Shown here: positions 1-9,201 of the stretch, piece after piece
How the letters are laid out: every line of letters begins with the position of its first letter
How positions within the stretch are numbered: the stretch's first letter is position 1
Assembly: GCA_030583605.1 (NCBI GenBank)
Contig: CP129466.1
Span: 1,929,001-1,993,000, forward strand
From: Gammaproteobacteria bacterium
GTDB taxonomy: Bacteria > Pseudomonadota > Gammaproteobacteria > Steroidobacterales > GCA-2729495
Length of the DNA: 64,000 bases
Reading direction: 5' to 3'
The notes under the pieces: generated by a model
Seen by the model: only the letters and a program-made list of their open reading frames with translations
Told to the model about the DNA's origin: nothing
Databases searched by the model: none
Program-made: the position numbers and the translations under genes

Positions 1-1
1 T

Positions 2-1075
2 CCGCAGTCCATCAGTTCCGTGAACTTCTATCTGAACGAAGAGATGTTCAAGATGTTCTGCGGCGTCTACATGATCATGGTCTTCGACCCCAAGATCATG
101 TTCAACGACGGTTTCTACGATTTGATGGAGGTTCGCATTCCCGAGGGCACCCTGCTGAAGCCGCGAGCACCAGCGGCACTGTCCTGTCGAACACACGCGC
201 TCGGTCGGCTTTTCGACGTCATTGGCGGACTGCTAGGGCAGGGGAATCCGGCATTTCTGAATGCGGCCGGGTTTTCGGACAGCCCGCATTTCATGTATTC
301 CGGGTATGACAGGAAGGGCGTGTGGTATCAGCTTTTCCAGATTGGCTTTGGTGGCGTTCCCGGTCGGCCGTTCGGAGACGGGCCGGACGGACACTCGATG
401 TGGCCCAACTTTACCAACGTGCCAAACGAGTTCGTGGAGAGCTATTTTCCGCTGCGGATCGAGACCTACGAGACGATCGCCGATAGCGGCGGTGCGGGCA
501 AACATCGCGGCGGCAACGCCCTACGGGTGGCCTATCGCTTTCTGGAGGATGGCGAGATCTCGATTCACGACGATCGCTGGCTGACATACCCGTGGGGTGT
601 CAACGGCGGAACCCCGGGTAAGCGCAGTCGCAAGGAACTTCGCAGGAAAGATGGCAGCAAATCCATCCTGCCGTCCAAGTGCGATCGCATCCCGGTCAAA
701 GAGGGTGACCTGCTGTATTTCGACACCTGGGGGGGTGGCGGCTGGGGAGATCCCTATGAGCGCGCGCCCGACAAGGTCGCATTCGACGTGGAAGCAGGAC
801 TCGCCACCATGGCGGGGGCCCGGAACAATTACGGTGTCGTCCTTCGCAAGGACTATACCGTCGATGAAAAGGCGACGGCCGCCCTGCGTTCCAAGGCAAG
901 AAAGAAACGCGGCAAGACGAAGATCTTCAACTTCGGTGGTTCTGTGGCCGAACTCAAGCAGCGCTGCAAGGCCGAGACTGGCCTGCCTCCGCCCCGGCAA
1001 CCCGAGTTTCCGCGTTGGGTGGAATTGGAAAGGCCGCAGGCTGCAAAAACCGCACGTCGACGCAAGTCGTCGTAA
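2..1075 (+). CDS. Hydantoinase B/oxoprolinase family protein, 3' part (HyuB-like)
   Basis: The reading frame is open to the left edge, so only the last 357 residues are present; family members are usually 500-600 residues. Visible family features are a middle stretch with GFGGVPGRPFGDGPDGHS, then RIETYETIADSGGAGKHRGG, and near the end a WGGGGWGDPYER motif followed by an alpha-helical tail. HyuB proteins pair with HyuA to hydrolyse hydantoins, N-methylhydantoins or related cyclic amides with ATP; some family members are acetone or acetophenone carboxylase subunits, so the substrate is unknown. HyuA would be expected upstream, outside the window. The gene converges on the IclR-family regulator gene. 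GTG at 20 is internal and not the true start. Confidence 0.88.
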   Translation, partial: PQSISSVNFYLNEEMFKMFCGVYMIMVFDPKIMFNDGFYDLMEVRIPEGTLLKPRAPAALSCRTHALGRLFDVIGGLLGQGNPAFLNAAGFSDSPHFMYSGYDRKGVWYQLFQIGFGGVPGRPFGDGPDGHSMWPNFTNVPNEFVESYFPLRIETYETIADSGGAGKHRGGNALRVAYRFLEDGEISIHDDRWLTYPWGVNGGTPGKRSRKELRRKDGSKSILPSKCDRIPVKEGDLLYFDTWGGGGWGDPYERAPDKVAFDVEAGLATMAGARNNYGVVLRKDYTVDEKATAALRSKARKKRGKTKIFNFGGSVAELKQRCKAETGLPPPRQPEFPRWVELERPQAAKTARRRKSS

Positions 1076-1111
1076 CGATCGCCGGGTCGCGTAGCGTCGT
1101 GGGCTGACGCT

Positions 1112-1963
1112 TCAGCGCACGGCGCTGCGCGAAGACGGCGTCTCATCGGAGAGTTGCGGAGGCTCTCCTGCCGCTGCGCGCGCGTCCTGCTCGGCCTGGG
1201 CATCAAATTCCTCGCCGATGCGCACCGCGGTGGCACGCAACCGGGGAATGAAGCGCTGGATGCCCTGAGTTTCCGGCACGGCGGTTCCCGAGAAACGAAT
1301 GGTGAGCGCGGCGACCAGGCGTGATGCGGCCATGACTGGAACGGAAAGACTGATCTCGTCCGATACACGCCGGGGGCGGTGACTGGTCGAGAATCCGCGT
1401 TTGCGAACCTCGGCCAGCACGTCCATGAGTTTGCGGCGATTCTGCGCAGGCTTGTCTTCTTCCCGCTTGGACTTCGCCAGAATGTCGATGATCGCCTCCC
1501 GTTGCTCCTCCGGACAGAAAGCGAGATAAGCAAGCCCGGAGGCAGAGGCAAGTATCGGTACGCGGAACCCCGGACCGCGCTTTTCAATGGCCAGCGGACT
1601 GCGGTGATCCGTGGTTTGTCGAACCAGCATGTTCGATCCCGAGACCGTCGCTACGGCGATGGGCCATACCAGTTCGTTGCAGAGTTCATAGACATACGGG
1701 CGGGCGATTTGCGTCACCCACGCCTCATCGTCGAAACCGTCGCTCAGGCCGCGCACCAGTATCGTGAGGCGATAGCGCTCGTCACTCGCTGCGCGGTACG
1801 CGTAGCCGACAATACACAGGGTCTCAAGGATTCTGTACGTTGTCGTTCGCGGCAGATCAATGGCTGCAGCGACTTCGGAAACCGTTGCGCCATTGTGGAG
1901 GTTCAAGACATGAAGAACCTCGAGACCGCGTTGCAGGGCACGAATTGGGCGAGTTGAAGTCAC
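1112..1963 (-). CDS. IclR-family transcriptional regulator
   Basis: 283 residues with the IclR layout: an N-terminal winged helix-turn-helix (about residues 10-65, including TVSEVAAAIDLPRTTTYRIL) and a C-terminal effector-binding domain (about 80-265) with the typical SVPV stretch. IclR proteins bind a small metabolite and repress or activate nearby catabolic or transport operons. It is divergent from the aldo/keto reductase gene and convergent with the hydantoinase B gene, so either side, or the dehydrogenase/transporter cluster downstream, could be its target; that is inference. A promoter-like sequence lies about 45 nt upstream of the start codon. The tail after residue 265 is Ala/Ser/Arg-rich and low in complexity. 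Confidence 0.93.
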   Translation of the reverse strand: MTSTRPIRALQRGLEVLHVLNLHNGATVSEVAAAIDLPRTTTYRILETLCIVGYAYRAASDERYRLTILVRGLSDGFDDEAWVTQIARPYVYELCNELVWPIAVATVSGSNMLVRQTTDHRSPLAIEKRGPGFRVPILASASGLAYLAFCPEEQREAIIDILAKSKREEDKPAQNRRKLMDVLAEVRKRGFSTSHRPRRVSDEISLSVPVMAASRLVAALTIRFSGTAVPETQGIQRFIPRLRATAVRIGEEFDAQAEQDARAAAGEPPQLSDETPSSRSAVR

Positions 1964-2356
1964 TACAACAGGAACTTGGAATCACTAAGCCGTCTGGTGA
2001 GCGGGTCATGTTAATGGCCGGAACATCGATTGCCAAGTGACCGGCCGTGCAGTTCAGGCTGACATCAACCGGGATTCGAGTCGACCGCAAGACAGCTTCA
2101 TGTCCGCACCACCGTTGCTGTCCGGTGCGCATCGGTGGTGCGGCGGGTCGGTGTCCGGCACACACGAATCGCGGCCGCGCGGGCTGGCTGAAAGCCGGGT
2201 TCGACGTGTGGCTGTGATGGATCAGCAAGTACACTCTGCTGGCGCGCTGCGTCGCTGGGGGGAATTGGGTTGCCAGAATGTCCCGATGAGCAGGCTGGCC
2301 GGGAATGAGCAGGACATTGCCTTACCCAGACAGCTTGATCAATAACCGTTCTTGAT
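1964..2356. other. Divergent intergenic region between iclR-type gene and aldo/keto reductase gene
   Basis: 393 nt without a supported gene. It holds the candidate regulator promoter at 2008-2036. The right end (2335-2400) becomes AT-rich and probably carries the aldo/keto reductase promoter, but I could not pick a convincing -35/-10 pair. An open plus-strand frame at 2037-2345 has no recognisable protein features. IclR proteins often act in such divergent gaps, but I did not find a clear operator palindrome. Confidence 0.5.
2008..2036 (-). promoter_or_regulatory. Candidate sigma-70 promoter of the IclR regulator
   Basis: On the minus strand there is TTGGCA (2036-2031), a 17-nt spacer and TAACAT (2013-2008), about 45 nt before the regulator's start codon. 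Spacing is ideal and each box matches 4-5 of 6 consensus bases. Found by eye only. Confidence 0.4.
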
Positions 2357-3430
2357 ATGGTTAATAAGATGCTGAAATATATTAATTTAGGGCATAGTCA
2401 ACTGCGCGTCTCCGAGCTTTGCCTGGGCACGATGACATTCGGGGAGGAGATGGGAATCGGCACCGGGGAAAAAGAAGCCGGAGCCATATTCGAGGGTTTC
2501 CTGCGCGCGGGTGGAAACTTCGTTGATACCGCAGACATCTACAACCGCGGCACCAGCGAGCGGATGCTCGGATGCTTCATACGGTCCGAGCGCGACTACC
2601 TGGTCGTTGCGAGCAAGTACAGCCTGAGCACCCGCGCCGATGATCCCAACGCGGGCGGCAATCACCGCAAGAACCTGGTTCAGTCTCTCGAAGCGAGCCT
2701 GCGGCGTCTTGAAACCCCGTACCTCGATCTGTATTGGGTCCATGGCTGGGACCCTGAGACCTCGCTGACCGATCTCATGCGAGCGCTCGACGACCAGGTC
2801 CGTGCGGGCAAGGTCCTGCACCTTGGGATCTCCAATGTTCCGGCATGGGTGGCATCTGCCGCCAATGTGCTCGCGCGCGAGCGCGGATGGACGCCATTCA
2901 CCGCAATGCAGCTGCACTACAACCTGATCGAACGCAGCATCGAAAGGGACTTTTTTGAGCTGGCCCTTGCGCAGAACATGGCGATTACGCCCTGGAGTCC
3001 GCTCGCAGGAGGGTTGCTTACCGGCAAGTTTGATCGCGACGCCCCGGAGGCGGCTCGCATCGGGGCGCGGCTGGCGAGCAGTCCATTCAGCGCGCGAACC
3101 CGTCAGGAGCGCAACATCCAGGTTGCGGAGGCTCTGTCGGTGATGGCTCGAGGTGTCGGTTGCCGGCCGGCACAGCTTGCATTGGCCTGGCTCCTTCAGC
3201 GCAGCACCGCAGTCGTCGTGCCGATCATCGGGGCCCGCAGCCGGTTGCAGCTCGACGAGAATCTCGGCGGCGCGCAGATATCGTTGACCGCTGAGCAGTT
3301 GCAGCAGCTTGACGCGGTTTCGGCCCCGGTTCCTGAATACCCTCAGTCGCTGCTTGGCAGCGACTCTTTTCAGCGGATGCTGCATGGCGATGTCAGGCAT
3401 CGCCGGAAGTCGTCTGGTAATCGCCCGTAG
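2357..3430 (+). CDS. Aldo/keto reductase
   Basis: 357 residues, the usual size for the family. The catalytic tetrad is visible: Asp57 and Tyr62 (VDTADIYNRG), Lys87 (VVASKYS) and His129 (LYWVHGWD). The GTMTFGEE start and the C-terminal cofactor loop VPIIGARSRLQLDENL fit NADP(H)-dependent oxidoreductases of the YghZ/Tas type, which fold as TIM barrels and reduce aldehydes or ketones in the cytoplasm. ATG at 2357 and ATG at 2369 (MLKYINLG) are both possible; family members usually begin MKYxxLG, which favours 2369. It converges with the aldehyde dehydrogenase gene, and together they suggest carbonyl metabolism. Specific substrate unknown. Confidence 0.92.
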   Translation: MVNKMLKYINLGHSQLRVSELCLGTMTFGEEMGIGTGEKEAGAIFEGFLRAGGNFVDTADIYNRGTSERMLGCFIRSERDYLVVASKYSLSTRADDPNAGGNHRKNLVQSLEASLRRLETPYLDLYWVHGWDPETSLTDLMRALDDQVRAGKVLHLGISNVPAWVASAANVLARERGWTPFTAMQLHYNLIERSIERDFFELALAQNMAITPWSPLAGGLLTGKFDRDAPEAARIGARLASSPFSARTRQERNIQVAEALSVMARGVGCRPAQLALAWLLQRSTAVVVPIIGARSRLQLDENLGGAQISLTAEQLQQLDAVSAPVPEYPQSLLGSDSFQRMLHGDVRHRRKSSGNRP

Positions 3431-3554
3431 CGATGGGGGAAGCGTTCAAACCGCCCGGATCACCGGCACGCGGCATGGCCGATCGGGGCCACGCTTCGTT
3501 CCAGCGGCGCCAGGCAAGGCGTGTTGGGTGACCGCTCTGGCGACCCGCGCCGGC

Positions 3555-5063
3555 TCAGAACATGACCGTGGTCGCTTTGGTCTTGAGATACGGTTCCAGG
3601 CCCTCGCGCCCGAACTCGCGTCCCCATCCAGACTGGCGGTTCCCGCCGAAAGGGATAGCGGGGTCAACCGCCGCGTGACAATTGATGCTCACCTGCCCCG
3701 AGTCGATCAGGTTCACCATCTTGTGCGCAACCGAGACATCACGTGTCCAGACGCTTCCAGACAACCCGTAGATTGTGCTGTTGGCCTCTCTGGCCACGGC
3801 TTTCAGATCGCTGTCACTGAATGACTGCACGCACAGGACGGGTCCAAAAATTTCCTCACGGGCGATCTTCATGTCCATGTTGGTGTGGCTGAAGAGCGTG
3901 GGCTGCAGAAAATAGCCCTTGCCGGGAGGGGCCTCGCCGCCGCATACCAGTTCCGCCCCGGAGTTCCTGCCCGAATCGACATACTCGAGCACGCGCTGGC
4001 GTTGTTCCGCAGAAATCAGCGGCCCGAGATCCGAGCCCGGGGAGAGGCCGTGCCCCAGGCGAAACCCCTTGGCCATTCGGGCAATACCGTCGACGACCTG
4101 GTCGAAGACGTCATCGTGGACGAACAACCGCGTACTTGCCATGCAGTTCTGCCCCTGGAGGAAAAATGCGCCCCTGGCCGCACCAGGCACTACGCGTTCG
4201 AGGTTCGCATCGGGAAACACGACCATCGGAGACTTGCCCCCGAGTTCGAGCGTTACACGCTTGAGATTGCCCGCGGCGGCCTGCAGGATCTTCTTGCCCA
4301 CTTCGGTGGATCCCGTGAAAGCGATCTTGTCCACGCCCTCGTGCGCCGCGAGGGCTGCTCCCGCCACATGCCCATGGCCGGGAATGATGTTTACTACGCC
4401 ATCGGGTATACCCGCCTTCTTCACGAGATCCCCGAGCAACAGCGCGGTCAGCGGAGTCAGTTCGGCTGGTTTCAGCACCACCGTGCAGCCGGCAGCGAGC
4501 GCGGGACCTAACTTCAGTGCCGCCATTACCAGGGGCGAGTTCCATGGGATGATGGCGCCGACGACCCCGATCGGTTCGCGACGGGTGTAGGTCAGCGACT
4601 CTCCGTTTGGCGCATCCTGCGGCGAAACGGGGATGGTCTCTCCCAGGATCTTTGTGCACCATCCGGCGTAGTAACGCAGAAAGTCGCAGCCGAATTTAGC
4701 GATCGAATAATGTGCCACGGGCCGTGGCATCCCGTTGTCGAGGACCTCGAGTTCAACGGCAAGATCGAGGTTGGCTTCGAGTTCATCGGCCAGGCGCCAG
4801 ATCAGGCGCGATCGCTGGTGCGAGTTGATGCGCGCCCACTCGCCCTCGAAGGCTTTGCGGGCTGCCGCCACCGCGCGGTCAACGTCGGACTCCGAAGCGC
4901 ACGCTACGCGTGTCAGGAGTTCTTCGCTCGCCGGATCAAAGACAGGCACGTCGCTGCGCCCGGCGGCCTCGACCCATTGCCCCCCGATCATCAATTGATG
5001 GCGGCGGGCCAGGAACTCTTTTGCACGAGGGGAGGGGCCAACACTCTGCACAGCGACACTCAT
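3555..5063 (-). CDS. NAD(P)-dependent aldehyde dehydrogenase
   Basis: 502 residues from ATG 5063, which follows AAGGA; a longer frame to 5126 would start inside the likely -35 box. All ALDH superfamily signatures are present: PWNSP, the cofactor lysine in VVLKPAE (about 198), the general-base glutamate in LELGGKSP (about 273), the nucleophilic cysteine in GQNCMAST (about 307) and EIFGPVL. The enzyme oxidises an aldehyde to the acid in the cytoplasm. It is transcribed away from the MFS/TRAP transporter set, with a 381-nt divergent gap. Class assignment (betaine-, vanillin- or phenylacetaldehyde-type) cannot be made by eye. Confidence 0.95.
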   Translation of the reverse strand: MSVAVQSVGPSPRAKEFLARRHQLMIGGQWVEAAGRSDVPVFDPASEELLTRVACASESDVDRAVAAARKAFEGEWARINSHQRSRLIWRLADELEANLDLAVELEVLDNGMPRPVAHYSIAKFGCDFLRYYAGWCTKILGETIPVSPQDAPNGESLTYTRREPIGVVGAIIPWNSPLVMAALKLGPALAAGCTVVLKPAELTPLTALLLGDLVKKAGIPDGVVNIIPGHGHVAGAALAAHEGVDKIAFTGSTEVGKKILQAAAGNLKRVTLELGGKSPMVVFPDANLERVVPGAARGAFFLQGQNCMASTRLFVHDDVFDQVVDGIARMAKGFRLGHGLSPGSDLGPLISAEQRQRVLEYVDSGRNSGAELVCGGEAPPGKGYFLQPTLFSHTNMDMKIAREEIFGPVLCVQSFSDSDLKAVAREANSTIYGLSGSVWTRDVSVAHKMVNLIDSGQVSINCHAAVDPAIPFGGNRQSGWGREFGREGLEPYLKTKATTVMF

Positions 5064-5444
5064 GAGGAAATCCTTGGCGGAATACGGCGGACAGGCAGCA
5101 TAATTGGGCTGCGAAGCTGTAATCAAGGCGAGAATGCACCCCGCCGAAATCAGCCGGGTTCATGGCGGTCGCGATACGAGCGCGTCAGTCGAAACGCACG
5201 GTCGTGGAGCCGGGCTGTCGATTCGGTGGCAATGACGAATGAACACTCTCCGGGGGGCGGGAGACCAGTAGTCAGGCGATATGGTCGCCAGAGATTGTGT
5301 CTGATGGTCCCCGGGGGAGGCGGATGGGGCAGGGCTGTTCGACGTCGGGCCGATGAGGTCCGGCCGTCGTGAGGCAGCTAACCCCGGGACTGGAAACAGT
5401 CGGTTCGCACGCCACAGCCGGTGTCCACTGATGGAGGCAGCTTG
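5064..5444. other. Divergent intergenic region between aldehyde dehydrogenase and MFS genes
   Basis: 381 nt. Apart from the candidate promoter at 5097-5126 and the GGAGG ribosome-binding site just before 5445, I see no gene, no strong hairpin and no repeat. Confidence 0.5.
5097..5126 (-). promoter_or_regulatory. Candidate promoter of the aldehyde dehydrogenase gene
   Basis: Minus-strand TTGATT (5126-5121), 18-nt spacer, TATGCT (5102-5097), about 34 nt before ATG 5063. This placement also argues against a start codon at 5126. Confidence 0.42.
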
Positions 5445-6755
5445 ATGCAAAAGGCGCGGGCCTGGCGCGGGACGCTGGGAGCGTGGCGCTGGCGAATTGC
5501 GGCCCTGCTGTGCCTGATCACCACGATCAATTATCTCGATCGGCAGGCACTCGCAATCACCGGTCCGGTTCTGATTCGCGAGTTCGGTCTGACCAATACG
5601 CAATTCGGCCTGATCAACTCTGCGTTCCTGTTTGCTTATGCCTTTGGGCACCTGCTGGTTGGCCTCATCATCGACCGGCTCGGCACAAGGCGGGCGTTCA
5701 AGTTCGCAGTCGTCGCCTGGAGCATTGCCGGGATCATGCACGCGGCCGGGCGAGGATTTGCCAGCCTGCTGCTGTTGCGAGGAGTTCTCGGATTGACCGA
5801 AGCGGCCAATTTTCCTGCGGCCCTCAAATCCGTGGCCGAATGGTTTCCGAAGGCCGACCGGTCGCTCGCGGTGGGAATCGTCACCATGGGGCCGGGCCTG
5901 GGGGCGATCATTGCACCGCCCGTGCTCGGCTCGCTCGCGCTGGCTTTCGGCTGGCAGGCTGCATTTCTTGTTCCCGGCCTGGCTGGTTTTCTCTGGCTGT
6001 GGATCTGGCTTGCGTGGTATGAGCTGCCGGAACGGCATGCCCGTATCAGTGCCAGCGAGCGCGACTTGATCCTGGCCGAGCGGGCTCCTCCACAGTCGGG
6101 GAAAGAGGCGATTCGTTGGAGCGTGTTACTCGGCTATTTCCGCCACCGTGAGGTCTGGGGTCTCGTCCTCAGTCGCTTTTCGAACGATGGCGCCTTCTAT
6201 TTCTTTGTGACCTGGCTGCCGACCTACCTGGCCCAGGTGCAAGGCTTCGACCTGCGAAAGATCGCCGCTTTTGCCTGGATTCCATTCCTGGCCGCTGACA
6301 TCGGCAGCCTCGCTGGAGGTTGGTCCGCTCAGAGCCTGATCCGGCGGGGAACCAGCCTCGACGCCGCCCGCAAGCGCTTGATCTGGATCGGAGCGTTGTT
6401 GGTGGTGGTGTCGCTGTTCCCGCTGATCACCGGGTCTGCATGGATCGCGATTGCAGCAATTGGCCTGGCCATGTTTGCCATTCAGTTCAAGGCTGCGAAC
6501 CTGTTCGCCTTGCCGGTGGATCTTTTCCCGCCGCAGGAAGTCGGTGGCGTCTGGGGTCTGTTCGGTGCCATCGGCAGCCTTGGAGGGATGGCCTTTGTGG
6601 CAGCAGCCGGGTGGGTGTCGGAACACTACGCCTACGATCCGGTTTTCTGGGCTGTCGGCGTGACGCAGCTCCTGTCCGCGGTATTCGTCAGTCTGCTGAT
6701 CCCGACAATTGCGCCACTCGACCGCAAAAGCGGCATACAGCGGAGCGCGGCGTGA
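5445..6755 (+). CDS. MFS transporter, anion:cation symporter (ACS/ExuT-like) type
   Basis: 436 residues from ATG 5445, chosen because GGAGG precedes it by 7 nt; an in-frame GTG at 5421 is less likely. Twelve hydrophobic segments are expected. The N-terminal TTINYLDRQALAITGP and the RLGTRRAFK loop between helices 2 and 3 match the ACS family (hexuronate, tartrate, phthalate and similar organic anions taken up with H+ or Na+). The stop overlaps the start of the TRAP small subunit by one base (TGATG), so the genes are translationally coupled. An MFS carrier in the same operon as TRAP membrane subunits is unusual. Substrate unknown. Confidence 0.9.
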   Translation: MQKARAWRGTLGAWRWRIAALLCLITTINYLDRQALAITGPVLIREFGLTNTQFGLINSAFLFAYAFGHLLVGLIIDRLGTRRAFKFAVVAWSIAGIMHAAGRGFASLLLLRGVLGLTEAANFPAALKSVAEWFPKADRSLAVGIVTMGPGLGAIIAPPVLGSLALAFGWQAAFLVPGLAGFLWLWIWLAWYELPERHARISASERDLILAERAPPQSGKEAIRWSVLLGYFRHREVWGLVLSRFSNDGAFYFFVTWLPTYLAQVQGFDLRKIAAFAWIPFLAADIGSLAGGWSAQSLIRRGTSLDAARKRLIWIGALLVVVSLFPLITGSAWIAIAAIGLAMFAIQFKAANLFALPVDLFPPQEVGGVWGLFGAIGSLGGMAFVAAAGWVSEHYAYDPVFWAVGVTQLLSAVFVSLLIPTIAPLDRKSGIQRSAA

Positions 6756-7270
6756 TGACTCGGGCCCGCCGCGTCGGCGCCGCGATGCTCTCGGGCATCG
6801 AGCGGATCGAGCGCACCGTGGCCTTTTCCGCGTTCATGGTGCTGGTCGCCGTCCTGTTCAGCGATGTGCTGAGCCGGGAGCTGACCGGCGCCGGGCTCCC
6901 CTGGGCCCGTGACGCGGGGGTTCTCGCGAATCTCCTGCTGACCATGGTTGGAATTGGAATTGCCTCGTCCGAGGGCGCTCACCTGCGGCCACGGTTCGCC
7001 GATCGCTGGCTGCCCGCCAACTGGTCGCCGGTGCTCGATGTTCTGCAGGATGGGTTGATGGCGCTCTTCTGCCTGGCGTTCGCAGCCGTCGCTGCCACGG
7101 CCGTTGTCGAAACTGCCATGCTCGGCGAGCAGTTGCCTGTTCTGCGCTGGCCGGTGTGGCCATTTCAGTTGGTGATCCCGGTCGTGTTCTCCATCGCTGC
7201 CTTCCGCCATGGCCTGATCGCGATGTTTCCGGAGCTTCGTGTCAAGCAGAAGCGGGTGGAGCAGGAGTGA
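6755..7270 (+). CDS. TRAP transporter small permease (DctQ-type)
   Basis: 171 residues from ATG 6755, which overlaps the preceding stop codon. Four hydrophobic segments are visible, with the family's DVLSRELTGAGLPWARD block after helix 1 and GIASSEGAHLR before helix 2. DctQ subunits hold the large DctM permease and the periplasmic solute-binding protein together in Na+-driven uptake. The stop overlaps the next ATG by one base. No DctP solute receptor gene is seen anywhere in the window, so the receptor must be encoded elsewhere or be lost. Confidence 0.88.
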   Translation: MTRARRVGAAMLSGIERIERTVAFSAFMVLVAVLFSDVLSRELTGAGLPWARDAGVLANLLLTMVGIGIASSEGAHLRPRFADRWLPANWSPVLDVLQDGLMALFCLAFAAVAATAVVETAMLGEQLPVLRWPVWPFQLVIPVVFSIAAFRHGLIAMFPELRVKQKRVEQE

Positions 7271-8529
7271 TGGACTGGCTCGGGCTGTTCGCGCTGACGC
7301 TGCTCCTGCTGCTGCTCCGGCAGAATCTGCTCGTGCTGCTCGGTGTCGCGATCGCCTATGCAAATCTCGTTTTCGGCGATGGACGGCTGACCGACATCGT
7401 CGCGGACGTATGGGACGCGGCCAACAAGGAGGTGCTGCTCTCGATACCGCTGTACATCCTGGCAGGCAACATCATGGCTCGCGGTGTGATGGCTACACGC
7501 CTGATCCGGCTCATGCGGGCAGTGGCCGGGCCCGTTCCCGGCGGGCTGGCCATGGCCACCGTGCTGTCCTGCGCGCTGTTCGCCGCAGTGTCTGGCTCGG
7601 GCACCGTGACGATGCTGGCCATCGGGGCCATCATGTACCCGGCCCTCCTGGAAGCGGGATACTCGCGGAGCTTCTCCATTGGCGCGCTGTGCTCGGCCGG
7701 CACGCTTGGAATCATCATCCCTCCGAGCATTCCGCTCATCCTGTTTGGAGTCATGACCCAGACATCGATTGCGGACCTGTTCCTGGCCGGTGTCGGTCCG
7801 GGGATCCTGCTTACGCTGACGTTTGCCGCCTATGCCACCCTCCGAAATCGTGGCATTCGGGAAGGTGCATGGAATCCGCACGAAATTCGCGAGGCAATAC
7901 GGTCGGGTACCTGGGCCCTGGTGATGCCCGTGATCATCCTGGGCGGAATCTACAGCGGTTACTTCACCGCGACAGAGTCGGCGGCTGTGGCAGTCATATA
8001 TGCCCTGTTCGTCGAGATGCTGGTGTATCGAGAACTGGACTTCGCCGGTCTCTTCGAGGTCGCAACGGGCACCACGAAGCTCCTGGGGTCGTTGTTTCCC
8101 GTGCTGATGTTTGCGCTGAGTCTGAACATATTCCTGACCTACCAGCAGGTTCCCGACATGGCGGTCGAGTGGCTCAAGGCGCAGGTATCCAGCCCGCTTG
8201 CCTTCCTGATTGCCGTCAATGTCTTCCTTCTCCTGGTCGGAGCCGTGATGGACATCGGGTCGGCGATTCTCATTCTGTCGCCGATCCTGACGCCTCTCGC
8301 CATCGCCCAGGGTATAGATCCCGTCCATTTCGGAATCATCATGGTCATGAATCTCGAGATCGGCTATCTGACTCCGCCGGTGGGAATGAACCTGATCGTC
8401 GCAACGACCACCTTCGGAGAGGACTTCCTGAGTGTGTGTCGCGCGGCCGTGCCATTTGTTGCGCTGATGCTGTGCGCGTTGACGATAGTCAGCCTGTGGC
8501 CGGATCTGAGCCTGTTTCTGCTACGATAG
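7270..8529 (+). CDS. TRAP transporter large permease (DctM-type)
   Basis: 419 residues, ATG 7270 overlapping the dctQ stop. Typical DctM signatures: AAVSGSGTVTMLAIG, YSRSFSIGALCSAGTLGIIIPPSIPLILFG, and the second repeat AVMDIGSAILILSPILTPLA followed by GYLTPPVGMNL. It is the 12-helix elevator-type transport subunit in the inner membrane, working with DctQ (just upstream) and a DctP receptor (not seen). Co-translation with MFS and DctQ suggests one uptake locus for a carboxylate or similar solute; that is inference. Confidence 0.94.
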   Translation: MDWLGLFALTLLLLLLRQNLLVLLGVAIAYANLVFGDGRLTDIVADVWDAANKEVLLSIPLYILAGNIMARGVMATRLIRLMRAVAGPVPGGLAMATVLSCALFAAVSGSGTVTMLAIGAIMYPALLEAGYSRSFSIGALCSAGTLGIIIPPSIPLILFGVMTQTSIADLFLAGVGPGILLTLTFAAYATLRNRGIREGAWNPHEIREAIRSGTWALVMPVIILGGIYSGYFTATESAAVAVIYALFVEMLVYRELDFAGLFEVATGTTKLLGSLFPVLMFALSLNIFLTYQQVPDMAVEWLKAQVSSPLAFLIAVNVFLLLVGAVMDIGSAILILSPILTPLAIAQGIDPVHFGIIMVMNLEIGYLTPPVGMNLIVATTTFGEDFLSVCRAAVPFVALMLCALTIVSLWPDLSLFLLR

Positions 8530-8631
8530 CGCCTGGCCGGTACGCAGGACTCCTGTGGAGCGACTGCTCCGCAGCATCGATCACGAGCGGCCAAATCCGC
8601 AATATCAAGAACGACCGTACGGAGTAGCAAC

Positions 8632-9114
8632 ATGACCATCAAGCTCGGCGACCGCATGCCTGAAGGCAGCTTTGGAATAATGACGAAGGACGGCCCCGGC
8701 AGCATCTCCTCGTCCGAACTCTTCAAGGGCAAGAAGGTCGTCTTGTTCGCCGTACCAGGCGCATTCACGCCGACCTGCTCCATGAACCATCTACCGGGCT
8801 ACGTGGAGCGCGCAGCGGATCTGCGTGCTCGCGGTGTCGATACAGTCGCGTGCATGTCCGTCAATGACGCCTTTGTCATGGATGCCTGGGGCAAAGACCG
8901 ACGAGTCGGCGACAAAGTCCTGATGCTCGCCGATGGAAACGGCGCCTACACGCGCGCACTCGGCCTCGAACTCGATGCGACCGGCTTCGGCATGGGCAAG
9001 CGCAGCCAGCGCTTTGCGGTCGTTGTCGAGGATGGGACCGTCAGGAAGCTCTTCGTAGAAGCGCCGCGCGAATTCAAGGTAAGCGCCGCGGAAAACGTGC
9101 TGAACAATCTCTGA
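8632..9114 (+). CDS. Peroxiredoxin of the Prx5 type
   Basis: 160 residues, the normal Prx5 length. The peroxidatic motif VPGAFTPTCS places the catalytic Cys at residue 49, and the Thr and Arg environment (PTC, GKRSQRFAVVV) is intact. Such proteins reduce hydroperoxides using glutathione/glutaredoxin or thioredoxin in the cytoplasm. GGAG 7 nt before the ATG supports the start. It stands about 100 nt after dctM and 87 nt before a membrane-protein gene, so it may have its own promoter. Confidence 0.93.
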   Translation: MTIKLGDRMPEGSFGIMTKDGPGSISSSELFKGKKVVLFAVPGAFTPTCSMNHLPGYVERAADLRARGVDTVACMSVNDAFVMDAWGKDRRVGDKVLMLADGNGAYTRALGLELDATGFGMGKRSQRFAVVVEDGTVRKLFVEAPREFKVSAAENVLNNL

Positions 9115-9201
9115 TCAGTCGTCGTCCCGCGCCCGTTCGGTGGTTGCCCGCGATCGGCAGCCGGGAACGGTCGTACGGCGGCGAATCGCTGCGGAGTCAC
9201 C

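Noticed and set aside
2037..2345. Possible 102-codon gene in the iclR/aldo-keto reductase gap
   Set aside because: No ribosome-binding site or recognisable protein character, and it lies over the regulator promoter region.
5160..6038. Minus-strand open frame opposite the MFS gene
   Set aside because: Same reason: antisense to an intact transporter gene and low-complexity composition.
7165..8328. Minus-strand open frame opposite dctM
   Set aside because: Hydrophilic mirror of a membrane-protein gene with no motif of its own.
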